A stretch of 64,000 nucleotides of DNA from Hymenoscyphus infarciens (lineage: Eukaryota; Ascomycota; Leotiomycetes; Helotiales; Helotiaceae), in the NCBI GenBank assembly GCA_001414345.1, contig LLCB01000166.1:60651-124650 (forward strand), written 5' to 3'. Of the stretch, positions 23,231 to 34,799 are shown in pieces. The translations under genes were made by a program, and so were the position numbers. Within the stretch, counting starts at the first letter, position 1, and each line of letters begins with the position of its first letter. The notes beneath the pieces are model-generated. The model ran no database searches. It was not told the DNA's origin and worked only from the letters and a program-made list of their open reading frames with translations.

Positions 23231-24485
23231 TATTAAAGCTGGTCACGTGAAATGTATTTAGAAGAGGACTGGAAACGCAAATATATATTAAACCTATAGA
23301 TATACTATAGAATAGAGAGCCTTTTATAAACAGACATAGGCAATAGCTGATAAATGATATGAATTGTACAAAAAGCGAGTCTGAGAACGAGGTGTTTATA
23401 GCTATAGTAGTGGGATTTATTATACTCTACCTTCCCGTTAGGTAAGCCTTCTGTTGTAGGACATGTGCTAGCTGAAAAAGAGATAATTCCATCTATCCCA
23501 CGGCCAGTATTATCTATACAGAGGCAGTAGCAAGTTCAATGCCAGTTTTTTGCCTTCTTACACAAACAAACTTGGTTGAGAGCAAGAAACCACAGAAGGC
23601 CTCGCCACCCAATTCTTAACCAAATCCACACAACTCCCCTAAAAGGCACGATAAATTGGCGTGGTAATTCTTTCGAAACGATTGTAGAAGAGCAAGTTCC
23701 TCCCCATACAGTCACGAATTGTGCTTCCGAGTGAAAAAGGGCGAAGAACGTGAAGAACGAGCAAGGTCAACGAACAGACGTCGAGTTTAGGGAGATCTCC
23801 CCCCCCCCCGAATAAAAAACACAGCAAATCGCTCACACATGGAACATGCCTAGGACCACTCCAAGTGCAGAACAAAATGCCAGCAGCGAAAGTTGATAGC
23901 AGTATATCAGATGGCAGGCATAAGGCAAAACGGCGTGCGTCAGGTGAAGCGCGTCGTTCAGACACCCGCAAACGCGTTCAAGCAGGAGAATACAAAATTC
24001 AATTATACAGGCCTCGCAAGGGTCAAGAGATGTAGAGCCGGCGGTAAGTTGCGCATTCACAGAACATTTTGCGTTCTCATTTGCATCCATTCCAGCGCCC
24101 GAAAGGTGTGCTCTAGAGCACAAGATAGAGGAGAACTTGATCGTGGCAAACACACACAACGAAGTGCATGGGCGCCCAAGTACACCCACAATAAAGCGTG
24201 CTCAATACAATTTAAATGAAGAAGAGAAGGAAAAGTTGAAAAGGCGCGCCCGCAAATTCTCTTTTGTACCGTCCGCGCTAAGGCTAGCCGCGCTTAGACG
24301 CCAGGCCAATCAGCTGGCCAGCATTTACATTAGGCTCGCTTACATTAATCGTGCCGACTTGGATGGGATACCTAACCTCTGGCACCCGGAGCTTCACGAC
24401 GGTCAAGACAGAGTCCAATTGTTCCTCCACGACACCTGTACAGCGTCGTTTCCTTTCCTTTTTGTTCACACGACGAGAGGCCACG
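23231..24485. other. Intergenic region upstream of the complex I gene
   Basis: Composition is balanced here. Several overlapping short frames exist on both strands but none shows a domain or consistent coding pattern. A C-tract (11 C) lies at about 23800-23810. Confidence 0.5.
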
Positions 24486-26988
24486 ATGCTGAGGCAAACC
24501 CTGGCACGTTCGGCTCTGCGGACCACCCGCCAGACCTGCAATGCCTCGAGAACTTTTGCGACGTCGAGCAGGAGGCAGGCCGAGGTGCAGTTGACCATTG
24601 GTAAGGCGCACTGAGTGCTGGCTGCTATTGGAATGTGCGATGCTAATTGTTACCATAGATGGAAAGCAGGTATCAATTGAGGGTAGGTTGGAGCCGAGGA
24701 AGAGCGACGGTTGACAGGTTGCTGACCATTGCCACAGCCGGTTCTGCGTTGATCCAAGCATGCGAAAAGGCAGGAGTAACAATACCAAGGTATGCCAATT
24801 GCCACCGTGCATTGCTATGGCCATTGACTAACTCCTTCCTAGATATTGCTACCATGAGTGAGTTCACCCGCGATCCGCCACACCTTCGCCGACTGATGAG
24901 AATACAGGAAACTTATGATTGCGGGAAATTGTCGAATGTGTTTGGTGGAGGTCGAGAGAGCGCCAAAGCCAGTAGCATCATGTGCATGGCCCGTACAGCC
25001 GGGAATGGTCGTCAAGACCAATTCGCCCCTCACACACAAGGCCCGAGAAGGAGTAATGGAGTTTCTGCTGGCCAACCATCCCCTCGACTGCCCGATTTGC
25101 GACCAAGGAGGAGAGTGCGATTTACAAGATCAATCGATGAGATATGGTGCCGATCGAGGTCGATTCCACGAGATTGGAGGAAAGAGAGCTACGGAGGACA
25201 AGAACATTGGTCCATTGATCAAGACTTCGATGAACAGATGTATCCACTGCACAAGATGTATTCGATTTGCCAACGATGTTGCCGGAGCCCCGGAACTTGG
25301 TTCAACTGGACGAGGAAACGATATGCAGATTGGAACATACCTCGAGAAGAACCTGGACTCGGAAATGTCTGGAAACGTTATCGATCTGTGCCCGGTAGGA
25401 GCTCTCACATCAAAGCCATACGCATTCCGAGCACGACCATGGGAGCTGAAGCACTCTGAATCAATCGATGTTCTTGACGGTCTTGGATCAAATATTCGAG
25501 TCGACTCCAGAGGTTTGGAGGTTATGCGAATTCTCCCCAGACTCAACGAAGATGTCAATGAGGAATGGATCAATGACAAAACCCGATTCGCTTGCGATGG
25601 ATTAAAGACACAACGACTCACCACCCCTCTCATCCGAAAGAAAGACCAATTCCTTCCTGCGACCTGGGAGCAAGCATTGACGGAGATTGCTGCAGCATAC
25701 AAAGACTTTGCGCCAAAGGGCAACGAGTTCAAGGCCATTGCTGGTGAGCTCATCGAGACAGAGTCAATGGTGGCGTTGAAGGATTTGGCAAACAAGCTTG
25801 GTTCTGAAAACTTGGCTTTGGATCAGCCATCTGGAAGCAAGCCAATTGCCCACGGAATCGACGTTCGTTCTAATTATCTATTCAACTCAACCATATGGGG
25901 CGTGGAGGAAGCTGATGCCATTCTTATTGTTGGCAGCAACACTCGCCATGAAGCTGCTGGTCTGAACGCACGTATCCGAAAGCAATGGATGAGATCAGAT
26001 CTTGAAATTGGTGTCGTTGGTGAGACATGGGAGTCGACGTTCGAGTTTGAGCATCTTGGTGCTGACGCCGCTGCTCTCAAAAAAGCTCTTGCTGGACCAT
26101 TCGGCAAGAAGCTTGCAGCCGCAAAAAGACCAATGATTATCGTTGGGTCTGGAGTTACTGATCATGCAGACGCCAAGGCTATTTACGAAATGGTTGGCAC
26201 TTTCGTTGACAAGCACGCAACCAACTTCTTGACTGAGGAGTGGAATGGTTTCAATGTGCTCCAACGTGCTGCATCAAGAGCTGGTGCTTATGAAGTTGGT
26301 TTCACCACCCCATCAGCCGCTGTTGCAGAGACCAAGCCCAAGTTCGTCTGGCTTCTCGGTGCCGATGAATTTGCTGCCAGTGATATTCCAAAGGATGCAT
26401 TCGTTGTTTACCAAGGACATCACGGAGATAGAGGTGCCCAGATTGCGGATGTTGTTCTTCCAGGAGCAGCATATACCGAGAAGGCTGGAACCTACATCAA
26501 CACTGAGGGTAGAGTCCAGATGACCCGCGCAGCAGTCTCATTACCAGGTGCTGCCCGTACCGATTGGAAGATTATCCGAGCAATCTCAGAATTCCTCGGT
26601 GCACCACTGCCATACGATGACGTTGCAGAACTCCGTGATCGCATGGTTGAGATCAGTCCAGCGCTTGCCAATTATGATGTTGTTGAGCCCGTTGCATTGA
26701 AGCAATTGAGCAAGGTTCAATTGGTGGACCAGAACAAGGGCAATAAACCCAGTGGGGAGCCACTCAAGAAGGTTGTTGAGAACTTCTACTTTACAGATGT
26801 CATCTCGAGAAGGTAAGCTATTCTCGATCCCCACTTCCATTGTTGTCATACTAATTGATGTTTTTATTAGTTCACCGACAATGGCAAGATGTTCAGCAGC
26901 CAAGGAACAAAATAACCCCGAGACCAACTTTATGGCATCGGGATACTCCACGGACCACCCACAGGGACAGATTGCTTACGGGTCATAG
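24486..26988 (+). CDS. nuo78: NADH:ubiquinone oxidoreductase 75/78-kDa subunit (NDUFS1), mitochondrial
   Basis: This is the largest peripheral-arm subunit of respiratory complex I, carrying Fe-S clusters on the path from NADH to ubiquinone in the mitochondrial matrix. Six exons join in frame: 24486-24600, 24659-24682, 24738-24789, 24843-24857, 24908-26812 and 26871-26988, giving 742 residues. The N-terminus (MLRQTLARSALRTTRQ) is a basic mitochondrial presequence. Then come the 2Fe-2S ferredoxin-like domain (RYCYHE, NCRMCLVEVE, ASCAWPV) and the cluster-binding HPLDCPICDQGGECDLQDQ with MNRCIHCTRCIRF. The long molybdopterin-oxidoreductase-like domain lacks cofactor function in this family. Length and motif order are normal. 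The short micro-exons at the 5' end are supported by uninterrupted family sequence across each junction. No lesion is seen. Confidence 0.96.
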
Positions 26989-28528
26989 ACAAGACACCTT
27001 GTATTTTGAGATTTCGTTTGTCTTCCATCATGGGGATGTTGTATTGGCTGAATGTATATATGGGATGTCGTCGTAGTAAAAGAATCAAGCAAGTCGTAAA
27101 TATTTGCATCTGCTTGGATCGTGAGTTCGGATGGCAGGAGCGACTTTGATCCAGTCTTACTTTTGGGTTTGAAATCAAGATCGCTCCTTCCCCAACGTCG
27201 TAATTAGGTCGAGTCTAGGCCTTGCTCTAGAACTTAATCCCTCCTTCCCTCTTAGTACTCATGCCACAACCTTAACCTTGTGCACCTTGACGAGAACGAG
27301 CAGGGGGCCGAGAAAGAAGGGAAGGTACGACTCTGTCCGTCTTCTTCATATAAGGTATACAATTGTGTCATCGCTGGAGTTGAGGGGCTGGGTGGAGAGA
27401 GCAGCATTGTTGCGTTTCTCGGGTCAAGCTGTTAAATAAAGACTGGAATTAATTGGTGTGCTTTAATTTCAAGGGTCGAAGAGCTTGTTCTTTGGGGGCG
27501 GAGAGTGTCAGTCAGATGGGTTGTGTTTCCTTGCGGGTAAAGCTGTGAGTTACTCGTGGGTTAGCTGTTAACTGGTTTACGAGTTAGCTACGAGTTACTT
27601 GCGAGTAACCTTCTAGTAAACCCCCTCCAACCGACAAGAGAGAAAAACAAAAATAAAAACAAAACAAGAAAAGTAAATACCTCTTGAGCTGCTATCTAAT
27701 TTAGACATATTATACTTTCTTTGTTTCTTCGCCGTGGTGTTCTTTGCTAGGTAATTGGAGTCTAGTGTGGAATTCCTTGGATTGATTGAGGCTGGATTGC
27801 TGACTTTTATAGAAATACCTGACTAAGTTCTGAAGTGAAGGGAGAATGGAAGTGAACCAAATAGTATACTTGGAACCTTTTTGATTGCCACAAAAGGCGA
27901 AGATTGATGCGTGGTATTTTGCTTAAGTCGGTTGGTAAGTATTCTTTACTTGACATTTGTTTCAAGTTTTAAAGGGGGGGAAAGTGGGTCAGTTCTCCCC
28001 TTCTGTGGCTCTTGTTTATGACTTTCCAGCTGTTGGACAATTAACAATCGCTAAGTCACAAGTAAGCGGCAGCAGCTTACTCAGATAAGGCAACAAGAGG
28101 GTGGGTGTCAATGATTAATTATGGAACGAATGCCAAAAATAATCTTGCTTCTTTTCTTGGATATGACAGCCTACCAACTTGAAACCGGGAAACCTCCCGC
28201 ATAAACGTTCAGAAGTATGGATGGGAGAAAAGATCACGATGACAGGGGCAGGAGAATAGTACATTTTGAAGTTTTGATATGAATTCTTTTTGGGAATGTT
28301 ACAACAGTAATAAAACAGTCTACTCCATAATGGTGGAACGAGGTCCAACCCAGCCAACGCCAGCCATGCACTTTGTCAGGCCCTAACCTTCAGCCCCCAA
28401 AAATATGTTCAGTCCCCCAATAATCTCCAAGACTCCTCATCTCTTGCTAGTATATTCATCTCCTGATGTCTTGTATCTTGCTTTCCAAATCCTTGGCCCT
28501 TCCTATACCAGCTCTTTCATCCGGTCCT
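26989..28528. other. Intergenic region between complex I and ERD2 genes
   Basis: This is the convergent 3' regions of two genes. A patch at 27545-27610 repeats variants of GAGTTAC/GAGTTAGC on both strands. I see no gene here. Confidence 0.6.
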
Positions 28529-29310
28529 TCAAACTGGCAGAGCAAACTTCTTCCCCTTCATAACCTTGGTATAATAAACGTAGAAGAAATCCGAGTAGAG
28601 TACCGTTTGCGCGATTCCTGCCATTACGGCGATGGTGTCGAAATGTGGTTTACCAGTTACTGGATGAACCTCTGTGTAGTATCTCCAAATCCAATTTGGG
28701 ATGTAAAGCGCCCTGTAAAGTCCCAACGCAAACAGATAGTTGGCTGTGATAGTTTCCGCCTCGCCTGTTCGTTGAAGCATGAATAACTGCGGCAGGATGG
28801 CTACGGATTCGAGCCAGATACTGAATGCCCACATTATTTCCGAGAAGGTGTACTCGTAGGGTAGGAGCACGGCGAGGATGAAGGAACCGAGAAGCAGGTA
28901 TTGGACTTGTAAAGTGTCTTGGACGGTGTCGTGGGTGGGCTTGTAGGCTGCGGCCATGAGGTAGAGGGTATAGCCTGAGGAGCCGAGGAAGAGGATCTTG
29001 AAGATGGTGTTGTAGGCAGATTTGTTGAAGGTGGTGAAGATGTCGAGGTATCGGGTTACGTAGACGATGAAGTAGAGGACTTGGGATTTGAAGGATATCC
29101 CGGAGCAGGACTGGAGTTTCTTGTTAGTGGTGTTGTGATGTGTTGACTTGGAGCTTGGTTGCTAGGGGTGGGTTACATGTGTTTGGCGCATTTTGTGTAG
29201 CAATATCAAAATTGATATTAGATGGGAGAGATCCCCTACAGGAATTAGTTTGTTTACTCTGATATTGCGAAGTGGTAGTTAAGCGTACCCGCAATGCGGA
29301 AAATATTCAT
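28529..29310 (-). CDS. ERD2: ER lumen protein-retaining receptor (HDEL/KDEL receptor)
   Basis: This seven-helix Golgi/ER membrane protein binds the C-terminal HDEL/KDEL of escaped ER residents and returns them in COPI vesicles. There are three exons on the minus strand: 29310-29289, 29235-29177 and 29110-28529, giving 220 residues. The start MNIFRIAGDLSHLISILILL and the hallmark SCSGISFKSQVLYFIVYVTR are recovered only with both introns removed. The 3' splice of intron 2 at CTCCAG (with a CTAAC branch site upstream) gives KMRQTHSCSG without an insertion. Later family segments include LDIFTTFNKSAYN, YLLLGSFILAVLLPYEYT, WLESVAILPQLFMLQRTGE and LYIPNWIWRYYTE. The C-terminus ends KFALPV. It is divergent from the WLM-domain gene, with about 500 bp between the starts. 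Confidence 0.95.
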
Positions 29311-29811
29311 GGTTGTGATTTAGCTCAGGGAATGCAACAGAGGCTCTCGATCACTGGTGGAATCCAGCGGTGCAGGCGATGGATGAGAGGATCCAATGGG
29401 TTGGGTTGGGTTGGGGTGAGTTGATGCCTGGTGGTTGATAGAGTATAAGTCTCTTGGTGAAGAGAGGACACGCAACGACGCGATTGCTTGCACTTGCTGG
29501 GATTGTACTGCCGTGGTGTTGCCGTGGTTCTGCTGCCTTAAGCTTAAGGCGTCAACTGGCCATTTAGACGCCATAGCCGCCGTCTCCTTGGCGCCGCCAT
29601 TCTTCCCTGGCTGGTTGGATTACGAAGCCACTGCCACCTGCCTGGAAACTTCCACCGAGTCGTGATTAGTATATACTACTGTTACAAAGAGTTCTCTTTA
29701 ATATCAAGTCATTTACAACTTCTCTTCTCTCCACCAAATTTCGAGCTTTTCCATATTTTCGGTGAACCGCAGACTGTGTGAACATCTTCAAAAGAGATTC
29801 AAGACGCCGAG
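29311..29811. promoter_or_regulatory. Shared divergent promoter region, ERD2 / WLM gene
   Basis: These 501 bp separate the two start codons. No TATA box stands out. A GGTTGGGTTGGGTTGGG run is at 29398-29414 and TC-rich stretches precede the WLM gene (29700-29750). Start sites cannot be read from the sequence. Confidence 0.45.
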
Positions 29812-30834
29812 ATGGCAAATCCAACTGACAATCAGGATCTAGTCGATATAACCTTCACCCACCATGGCAAACCCCATACCATCTCTCTCCACCGCGATGC
29901 GACTCTCGTGGACCTCTCTGAATCTATCGACTCGGAACTCTCCGTGCCACCTTCCAACCAAAAGCTCATGATCTCCAAACTCGGACTCCTCAAACCTCCT
30001 TTCAAAGAACCCTGCATGGCAATTACAGCACTGTTGGACAAGAAGATCACCCTGCTCGGCAGTACAGCCAAAGAAGCAACCACAATCTCAACCGCCCAAG
30101 AAGAAGCCTCTCGCCGAGTCAACCCGCGGGGCAGCAGACCTCTCCAAAAAATCTCCGCCTACAAAACCCGCAACTGGAAGAAAGAGCAAGAAGAAAGCCA
30201 ATACACATTTACAACCCTCCAACCACTACCCTATCTCCCCAATCCCTCACGATCGCTCGCCTTTCTCCAACGACTAAAAGACGATGCGGGAATCAAAGCC
30301 GCAATGATAAAACACAAATTCACAGTCCCCCTCCTGACTGAGATGAATCCGGTGGAACACACACAGGCCAATCACGAAGGCACATCTCGAACCCTAGGCT
30401 TAAATCGGAACCGTGGGGAGGTTATCGAATTGCGATTACGAACCGATGCCTACGACGGCTATCGAGATTACAAGACGATTCGGAATACCCTCTGTCATGA
30501 ACTGGCGCATAACGTTCATAGCCCCCACGATCGCAATTTCTGGGATTTGTGTAAGCAGATTGAGAAGGAGGTTGCCGCTGCATCTTCCAGTGGATATACT
30601 CTTGCGGGGGATGAGGAGTTTTATGGGGGAGGGGGTAGTGAGGATGTCCATGATCATGGGGGGTGGTCTGGTGGGGAGTTTGTTCTTGGGGCGGGGAAAG
30701 CGGCGGGTGAGAGTAGTACTCAGTCCCAAGGTTTGAGTAGGAGGGACATATTGGCTAGGGCGGCTGAGGAACGATCCAAGAAGATGAGGGAGCAGCAACA
30801 GGGCGGGGAGAGTTCTGGGAATGGATCGGGATGA
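29812..30834 (+). CDS. Ubiquitin-like / WLM-domain metalloprotease-like protein
   Basis: A single exon encodes 340 residues. Residues about 9-85 form a ubiquitin-like domain (FTHHGKPHTISLHRDATLVD … KLMISKLG). The WLM domain follows from about residue 120 (YKTRNWKKEQE, LPYLPNPSRSLAFLQRL). It has the zinc-metalloprotease signature HELAHNVHSPHDRNFW at residues 229-244, whose HExxH and following His/Asp residues are intact. WLM proteins are related to Wss1/SPRTN proteases that act on DNA-protein crosslinks and SUMO or ubiquitin conjugates. The combination of a ubiquitin-like N-terminus and WLM is a known fungal/plant architecture. The C-terminus is Gly/Ser-rich and probably disordered. It has no intron and a clear ATG context (GAGATGGCAAAT). 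The substrate is unknown. Confidence 0.88.
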   Translation: MANPTDNQDLVDITFTHHGKPHTISLHRDATLVDLSESIDSELSVPPSNQKLMISKLGLLKPPFKEPCMAITALLDKKITLLGSTAKEATTISTAQEEASRRVNPRGSRPLQKISAYKTRNWKKEQEESQYTFTTLQPLPYLPNPSRSLAFLQRLKDDAGIKAAMIKHKFTVPLLTEMNPVEHTQANHEGTSRTLGLNRNRGEVIELRLRTDAYDGYRDYKTIRNTLCHELAHNVHSPHDRNFWDLCKQIEKEVAAASSSGYTLAGDEEFYGGGGSEDVHDHGGWSGGEFVLGAGKAAGESSTQSQGLSRRDILARAAEERSKKMREQQQGGESSGNGSG

Positions 30835-31331
30835 GTGCGAGTATTAATGGGTGGATTGGTTTTTTGCATAAGCGATTGGCGTCTGGGGGAACTTCATTTG
30901 GTTACAGCGTTCATATGAAATTATTATTTTCCACTTCGTTTCTTTACAACAAACACGGCACTTATTTTTCAGATTCCCAGGTGGGTAGATTTTACCAAGT
31001 TCTCGGAGTGTTTGTGGCTCTTTCTTTGAAGCAGATTGATCTCATTGATCTCTATGCAAGACTGAATTGACCCCACTTTCCCCTTTGGTTCTTTTTAAGA
31101 AATGTGACCAAGCGTTGCAATTTAGATAAGGAATACGCGAGTCCAGCCAAGGGACTACTTTTGACAAGGGCACCACGGGATATCGCGCTCGCTTCGTGGG
31201 TTCCCGCTTTTTGAAAACGCGTTCTTGTGGAAAAAGCGTACCCTGCATATCCCCTTCCACCCTCATCTCATAAACACAGCTCTTTTCTGATAGACACCCG
31301 TCCTGAAGTTTCCTTCTTCAACCCCGCCATT
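30835..31331. other. Intergenic region
   Basis: No gene is seen. It includes the 3' region of the WLM gene and the upstream region of the six-exon gene. Confidence 0.5.
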
Positions 31332-32616
31332 ATGCCTTCGACCAGAGAGGATAATCGAGTGTAAGATTCAACAATCACAAGCCGTGGTTCCCACTGACTT
31401 GCTTCAGGAAACTTCATCGGGAGGTACAGAAAACACATGTCACACTTCCAACTCCATCGGACGGAGAGTTCGTCATAGTAATTGTCAAGGAAAGTCGGTA
31501 CAACCGGTATCCCATTAAACCCACTGACCTTATGGTCCTCACGATCGATCAGGTAAGCATCTGAGCTCATCTACTATAAATTTGAGTACACAATGACAAG
31601 TTCACAGAATTGCACCATGGGTGATCTCCAAGAAGTGGACTATGAGAAGACGGGCCGACACCATATATTCCGAGATGGCAGAGACTATTTCAAAAAAGAA
31701 ACCAAGATTAAGGCTGCCGACTACTTCAATGACGGAGTTATTGCTCTTGTATCATATCCGGATCTGAGCGATAGAGGTATGATACCATCAAATATGATTT
31801 GTCCGGCCATTTCAGAGGGGCAGGTATGTAACCCACACCACATATCTCTAATAGACCTAACGAGTCATTCCCAGTGTGCATCTCTTCCTCTTAACCAAGA
31901 AGAAAAAGATGAGGTTCTCTTTGTAAGAATTCCTTCGAAACTGTGTACGCATCACTTGCTGATATTTTCCAGAGTAAAGCAGGCCTTTCGGACTGCATGG
32001 ACAGGCTTCACGAAAAGCACCCAGACGACCGCTTCGAGGCGTTCACGAGCAAGGGAGCCCGCTATTTCCAGTGCCACGACTGTTTAACTAGAGTCCTCCG
32101 TCCCAATATCAGTATCAAGGCCATGGCAAAGCATCTTGAGGATGAAGACCACCAGACTCTGGTTGAAGCACGTTTGATCCGTGAGAGTGCTGCCCCTGGC
32201 GCTACCAAGCACAGACGCATGGTTTGCCAAACATCTTCCCCATCCACAATTTCGAATATTAACTCATCCAGATGGTCTTCGAACCTTCATTCCAAAAACT
32301 CCTTGCACAAATTTACGAAGCATATCCAGATGACCTCATCCTTCCTGGATGGGAGTTGGAATTCGAGTGCAATTCTGTATGTAGTCACGACCATACAAGC
32401 AACATGTTGCGACCAAGTGGGCTGAACATCAGATGTCTTGAGTGTCCGGAATCAGCAAGGGGTGAGCTGAAGGAGTGGGATTTGGAAGGTTTGGAAGAAC
32501 GTTCTGATGAGCCGGGTGATAAGGAATGGCGCAAGTTCTTGAAGCATCTTGAAACTGTTCGCCATAGGCAATATGTGAATGGAAGGTTGGAGCGAATTGC
32601 TGAACTTGGTCACTAG
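31332..32616 (+). CDS. Six-exon gene of unknown function, with a Cys/His motif
   Basis: I do not recognise the family. Six exons join with conserved frame: 31332-31360, 31408-31552, 31608-31823, 31875-31922, 31973-32221 and 32272-32616, giving 343 residues. All introns are 47-55 bp with GT..AG ends (the last one GTTTGC, a weak donor). The N-terminal part has a beta-rich segment (VTLPTPSDGEFVIVIVKE). The middle has CHDCLTRVL followed by KAMAKHLEDEDHQTL, a spacing that could bind zinc. The C-terminal part has CSHDHTSN and CLECPE. No signal peptide or membrane segment. The first two exons could alternatively be untranslated, with translation starting at the in-frame ATG at 31617 in exon 3, but the reading frame of exon 2 joins perfectly. 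Confidence 0.7.
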
Positions 32617-32814
32617 GTACTGATAACAAAGGGAGGAGTATTGGAGGAAGCCAGAGCGAGCTCTGTTTTTCAGCGAATAGTACTGGATGTCAAACGAGAT
32701 CATATTGAAACAATCTTTGGTGAATAACATAACATAAGCCGAGAAAGGAGCGTTGGGGAAAATTCCCGGCCAACAACATATTTCCAAAACTATGGCCAAG
32801 GAATTTCTACCATT

Positions 32815-34400
32815 TGTTTTACGCCTGATGGATAGTAACGAAAGCAAACAATTTGCCGTTTTCCTTGGTTCCAATGATGAATTGATCGCTTACGCACTCG
32901 AAGTCCTTCGAGCTCACGCCCTGAAACAGAAAGTTGAAGCGTTGCGCCGCCATAACCATACACATCTGGGCCCATGCAAAACTCCACCTCAAGTATCAGC
33001 ATCATGCTGCGGAAATAAGAAGTCTGTGTCCAGACTTACTGCATGCCAAGACAAATCCTGGTACCTTTCGAAAAGGGAGCATATGTCTTCTCCAACGCCT
33101 TCCTTGCATCGAGAGCCATCCATCTATCTGGGTTGAATCGTATCGGGTCCGGATAAAGACTCTCGTCAGTATTCATGAATAAGTTCGTCTTTCCAACAGG
33201 TGTACCAGCCGGAGTATGCCACTTCCCATATATCAACTCCTTATTAGAAATACGCTGTAAGCGAGAAGCGATAGCGGGACTTAAACGTAAGCCTTCCATC
33301 AATACCGAGGTCAAATAAGGCAGTTGCTCCAACTGGGACCATTTTAAAGTATCCTGAGCTTCAGATAAAACTGGTGCAAGCTCATCCAGCAGTCGTTGGA
33401 GAATTTCCGGGTTGCTGAAGACGTGGAATATGATTAAACGAAGCACACTGGAGGTTGTCTCGAAGCCGGCACCACCTACGGTCAATACATCATCGTAATT
33501 GGGAAGGTGTTTTAAGTTGGCGGTAGTTCACTTTCTAGGATTGCGTTCACTATGGTCCGTGGGCCCATTTCGTCGGTCGCAAACGTAGATGCGGCCGTCA
33601 TGAGATCTCTGGCATCTTGTTCCATGAGCTATTGAAGTTCATATAAGTGCGATGAAAACGGCCTCGTGGTGTTGACCTACCTTTAGGTAATTAAAGAAAT
33701 TCTAGGTATTCTCATCCGCCACTTTCGCAACCCATTCCACCGGTATCGACTTCATCAAAGGACCAAACCACCTTACATACTTTATAATCCTCCAAGTATG
33801 TCCAATATTCTGAAGCACCCCCGTCAACTCAACATTCAAATCCTCATGATCAAAACTATGATAATTCCTCCCCAAAATATATTCCGTAGGTACATCTTAA
33901 GCAAAGGCACTGATAGCAGCACCAATATTAATTGTACTTCCAGAAAGCTTCTTAAGTCGGTCACTTAGTTTTTCAATATTTCAAGTAATCATATCTTGCT
34001 GATTGGAAACCTTTGCTTTCGAAAAGAAAGAATTCAGAGGCGCTCGACTTGCTTTATGTATGTCATGATCTGGCGTACAGATAGTTATGCCTTTTGCTGT
34101 GAAGGCATCGTAGTTCCAGGCGTATTTATCCCAATGTCGATAGAGGGTATGATGGAATGAAGGGTCGATGATATAGATGATAGGGCCTATGAAGAATTAG
34201 AAGATGGAAATTAGAGTAAATGAGGGGGTGATACAATAGTTCTTGTGAAGTTCTCCGATTTTAAACGTATATTGTCCGTTTTAGATAAGGTCAAAATATA
34301 CTTCATAGTAGCGCGTGATAGCTGCCAGTTTTAGACCGTAGAATATGGCGAGAGGGTGGAGGAAGAAGCAGTAGAAAGAGAGTACTGAAATATACTACAG
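32815..34400 (-). pseudogene. Cytochrome P450 pseudogene
   Basis: The minus strand carries an entire decayed fungal P450. It has an N-terminal FFLHPLAIFYGLKLAAIT segment (family form HPLxxxPGPKLAA) and HTLYRHWDKYAWNYDAFTAKG. The I-helix VGGAGFETTS, the K-helix MEGLRL, and the haem loop FSKGTRICLGM with its cysteine at about 33050 also survive. The tail DFECVSDQFIIGTK ends at about 32830. Inactivating changes include stops in place of probable Gln codons (DLIxNGQ at about 34290, FAxDVP at 33899, ENTxNFF at about 33703, where x is the stop), a TGA at about 33980, and a one-base frameshift after SELPPT at about 33510. Introns are still recognisable. It lies head to head with the MFS relic, so the two may once have belonged to a small metabolic cluster. 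Confidence 0.85.
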
Positions 34401-34799
34401 TTATAGCTGCGATGGTTTTCTATAATAGGAGAGTGGTAAGAACTTCCCTTTGTGCGACAACGATAAGCCAAGGTGTAGCAGTGAGTGACCAGAGCTTAGA
34501 ACTTGGAATTTTACTCGGGTTAAGGGTGAAGGATCAGAGAAGGAGTATTAATTCTTTTCTTTTCGAGAGGATTAGATACCTACAGATTGCAGTACATCGA
34601 GATAGGTATTTATATCAGCGTTGATGTTGGTGTTAGATTTGCCAACATATGGCAACTGAGCATGTGAGCATGTGAGTATCTCCTACTTTAGAATAGCTTT
34701 TATCAAAAAAGAAAACCTGTGTCTTCGCCTAATATATAAGCAGTTGGATCTTATATATCTTATTCTACCTCATAGCAACGACCACAAACTTCACTCATT

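Noticed and set aside
23639..24604. Several overlapping ORFs of 100-155 codons upstream of the complex I gene
   Set aside because: They overlap on both strands and show no domain, and one overlaps the first exon of the complex I gene in another frame.
31268..31570. 100-codon minus-strand ORF
   Set aside because: It is the shadow of exons 1-2 of the plus-strand six-exon gene, whose splice junctions are frame-consistent.
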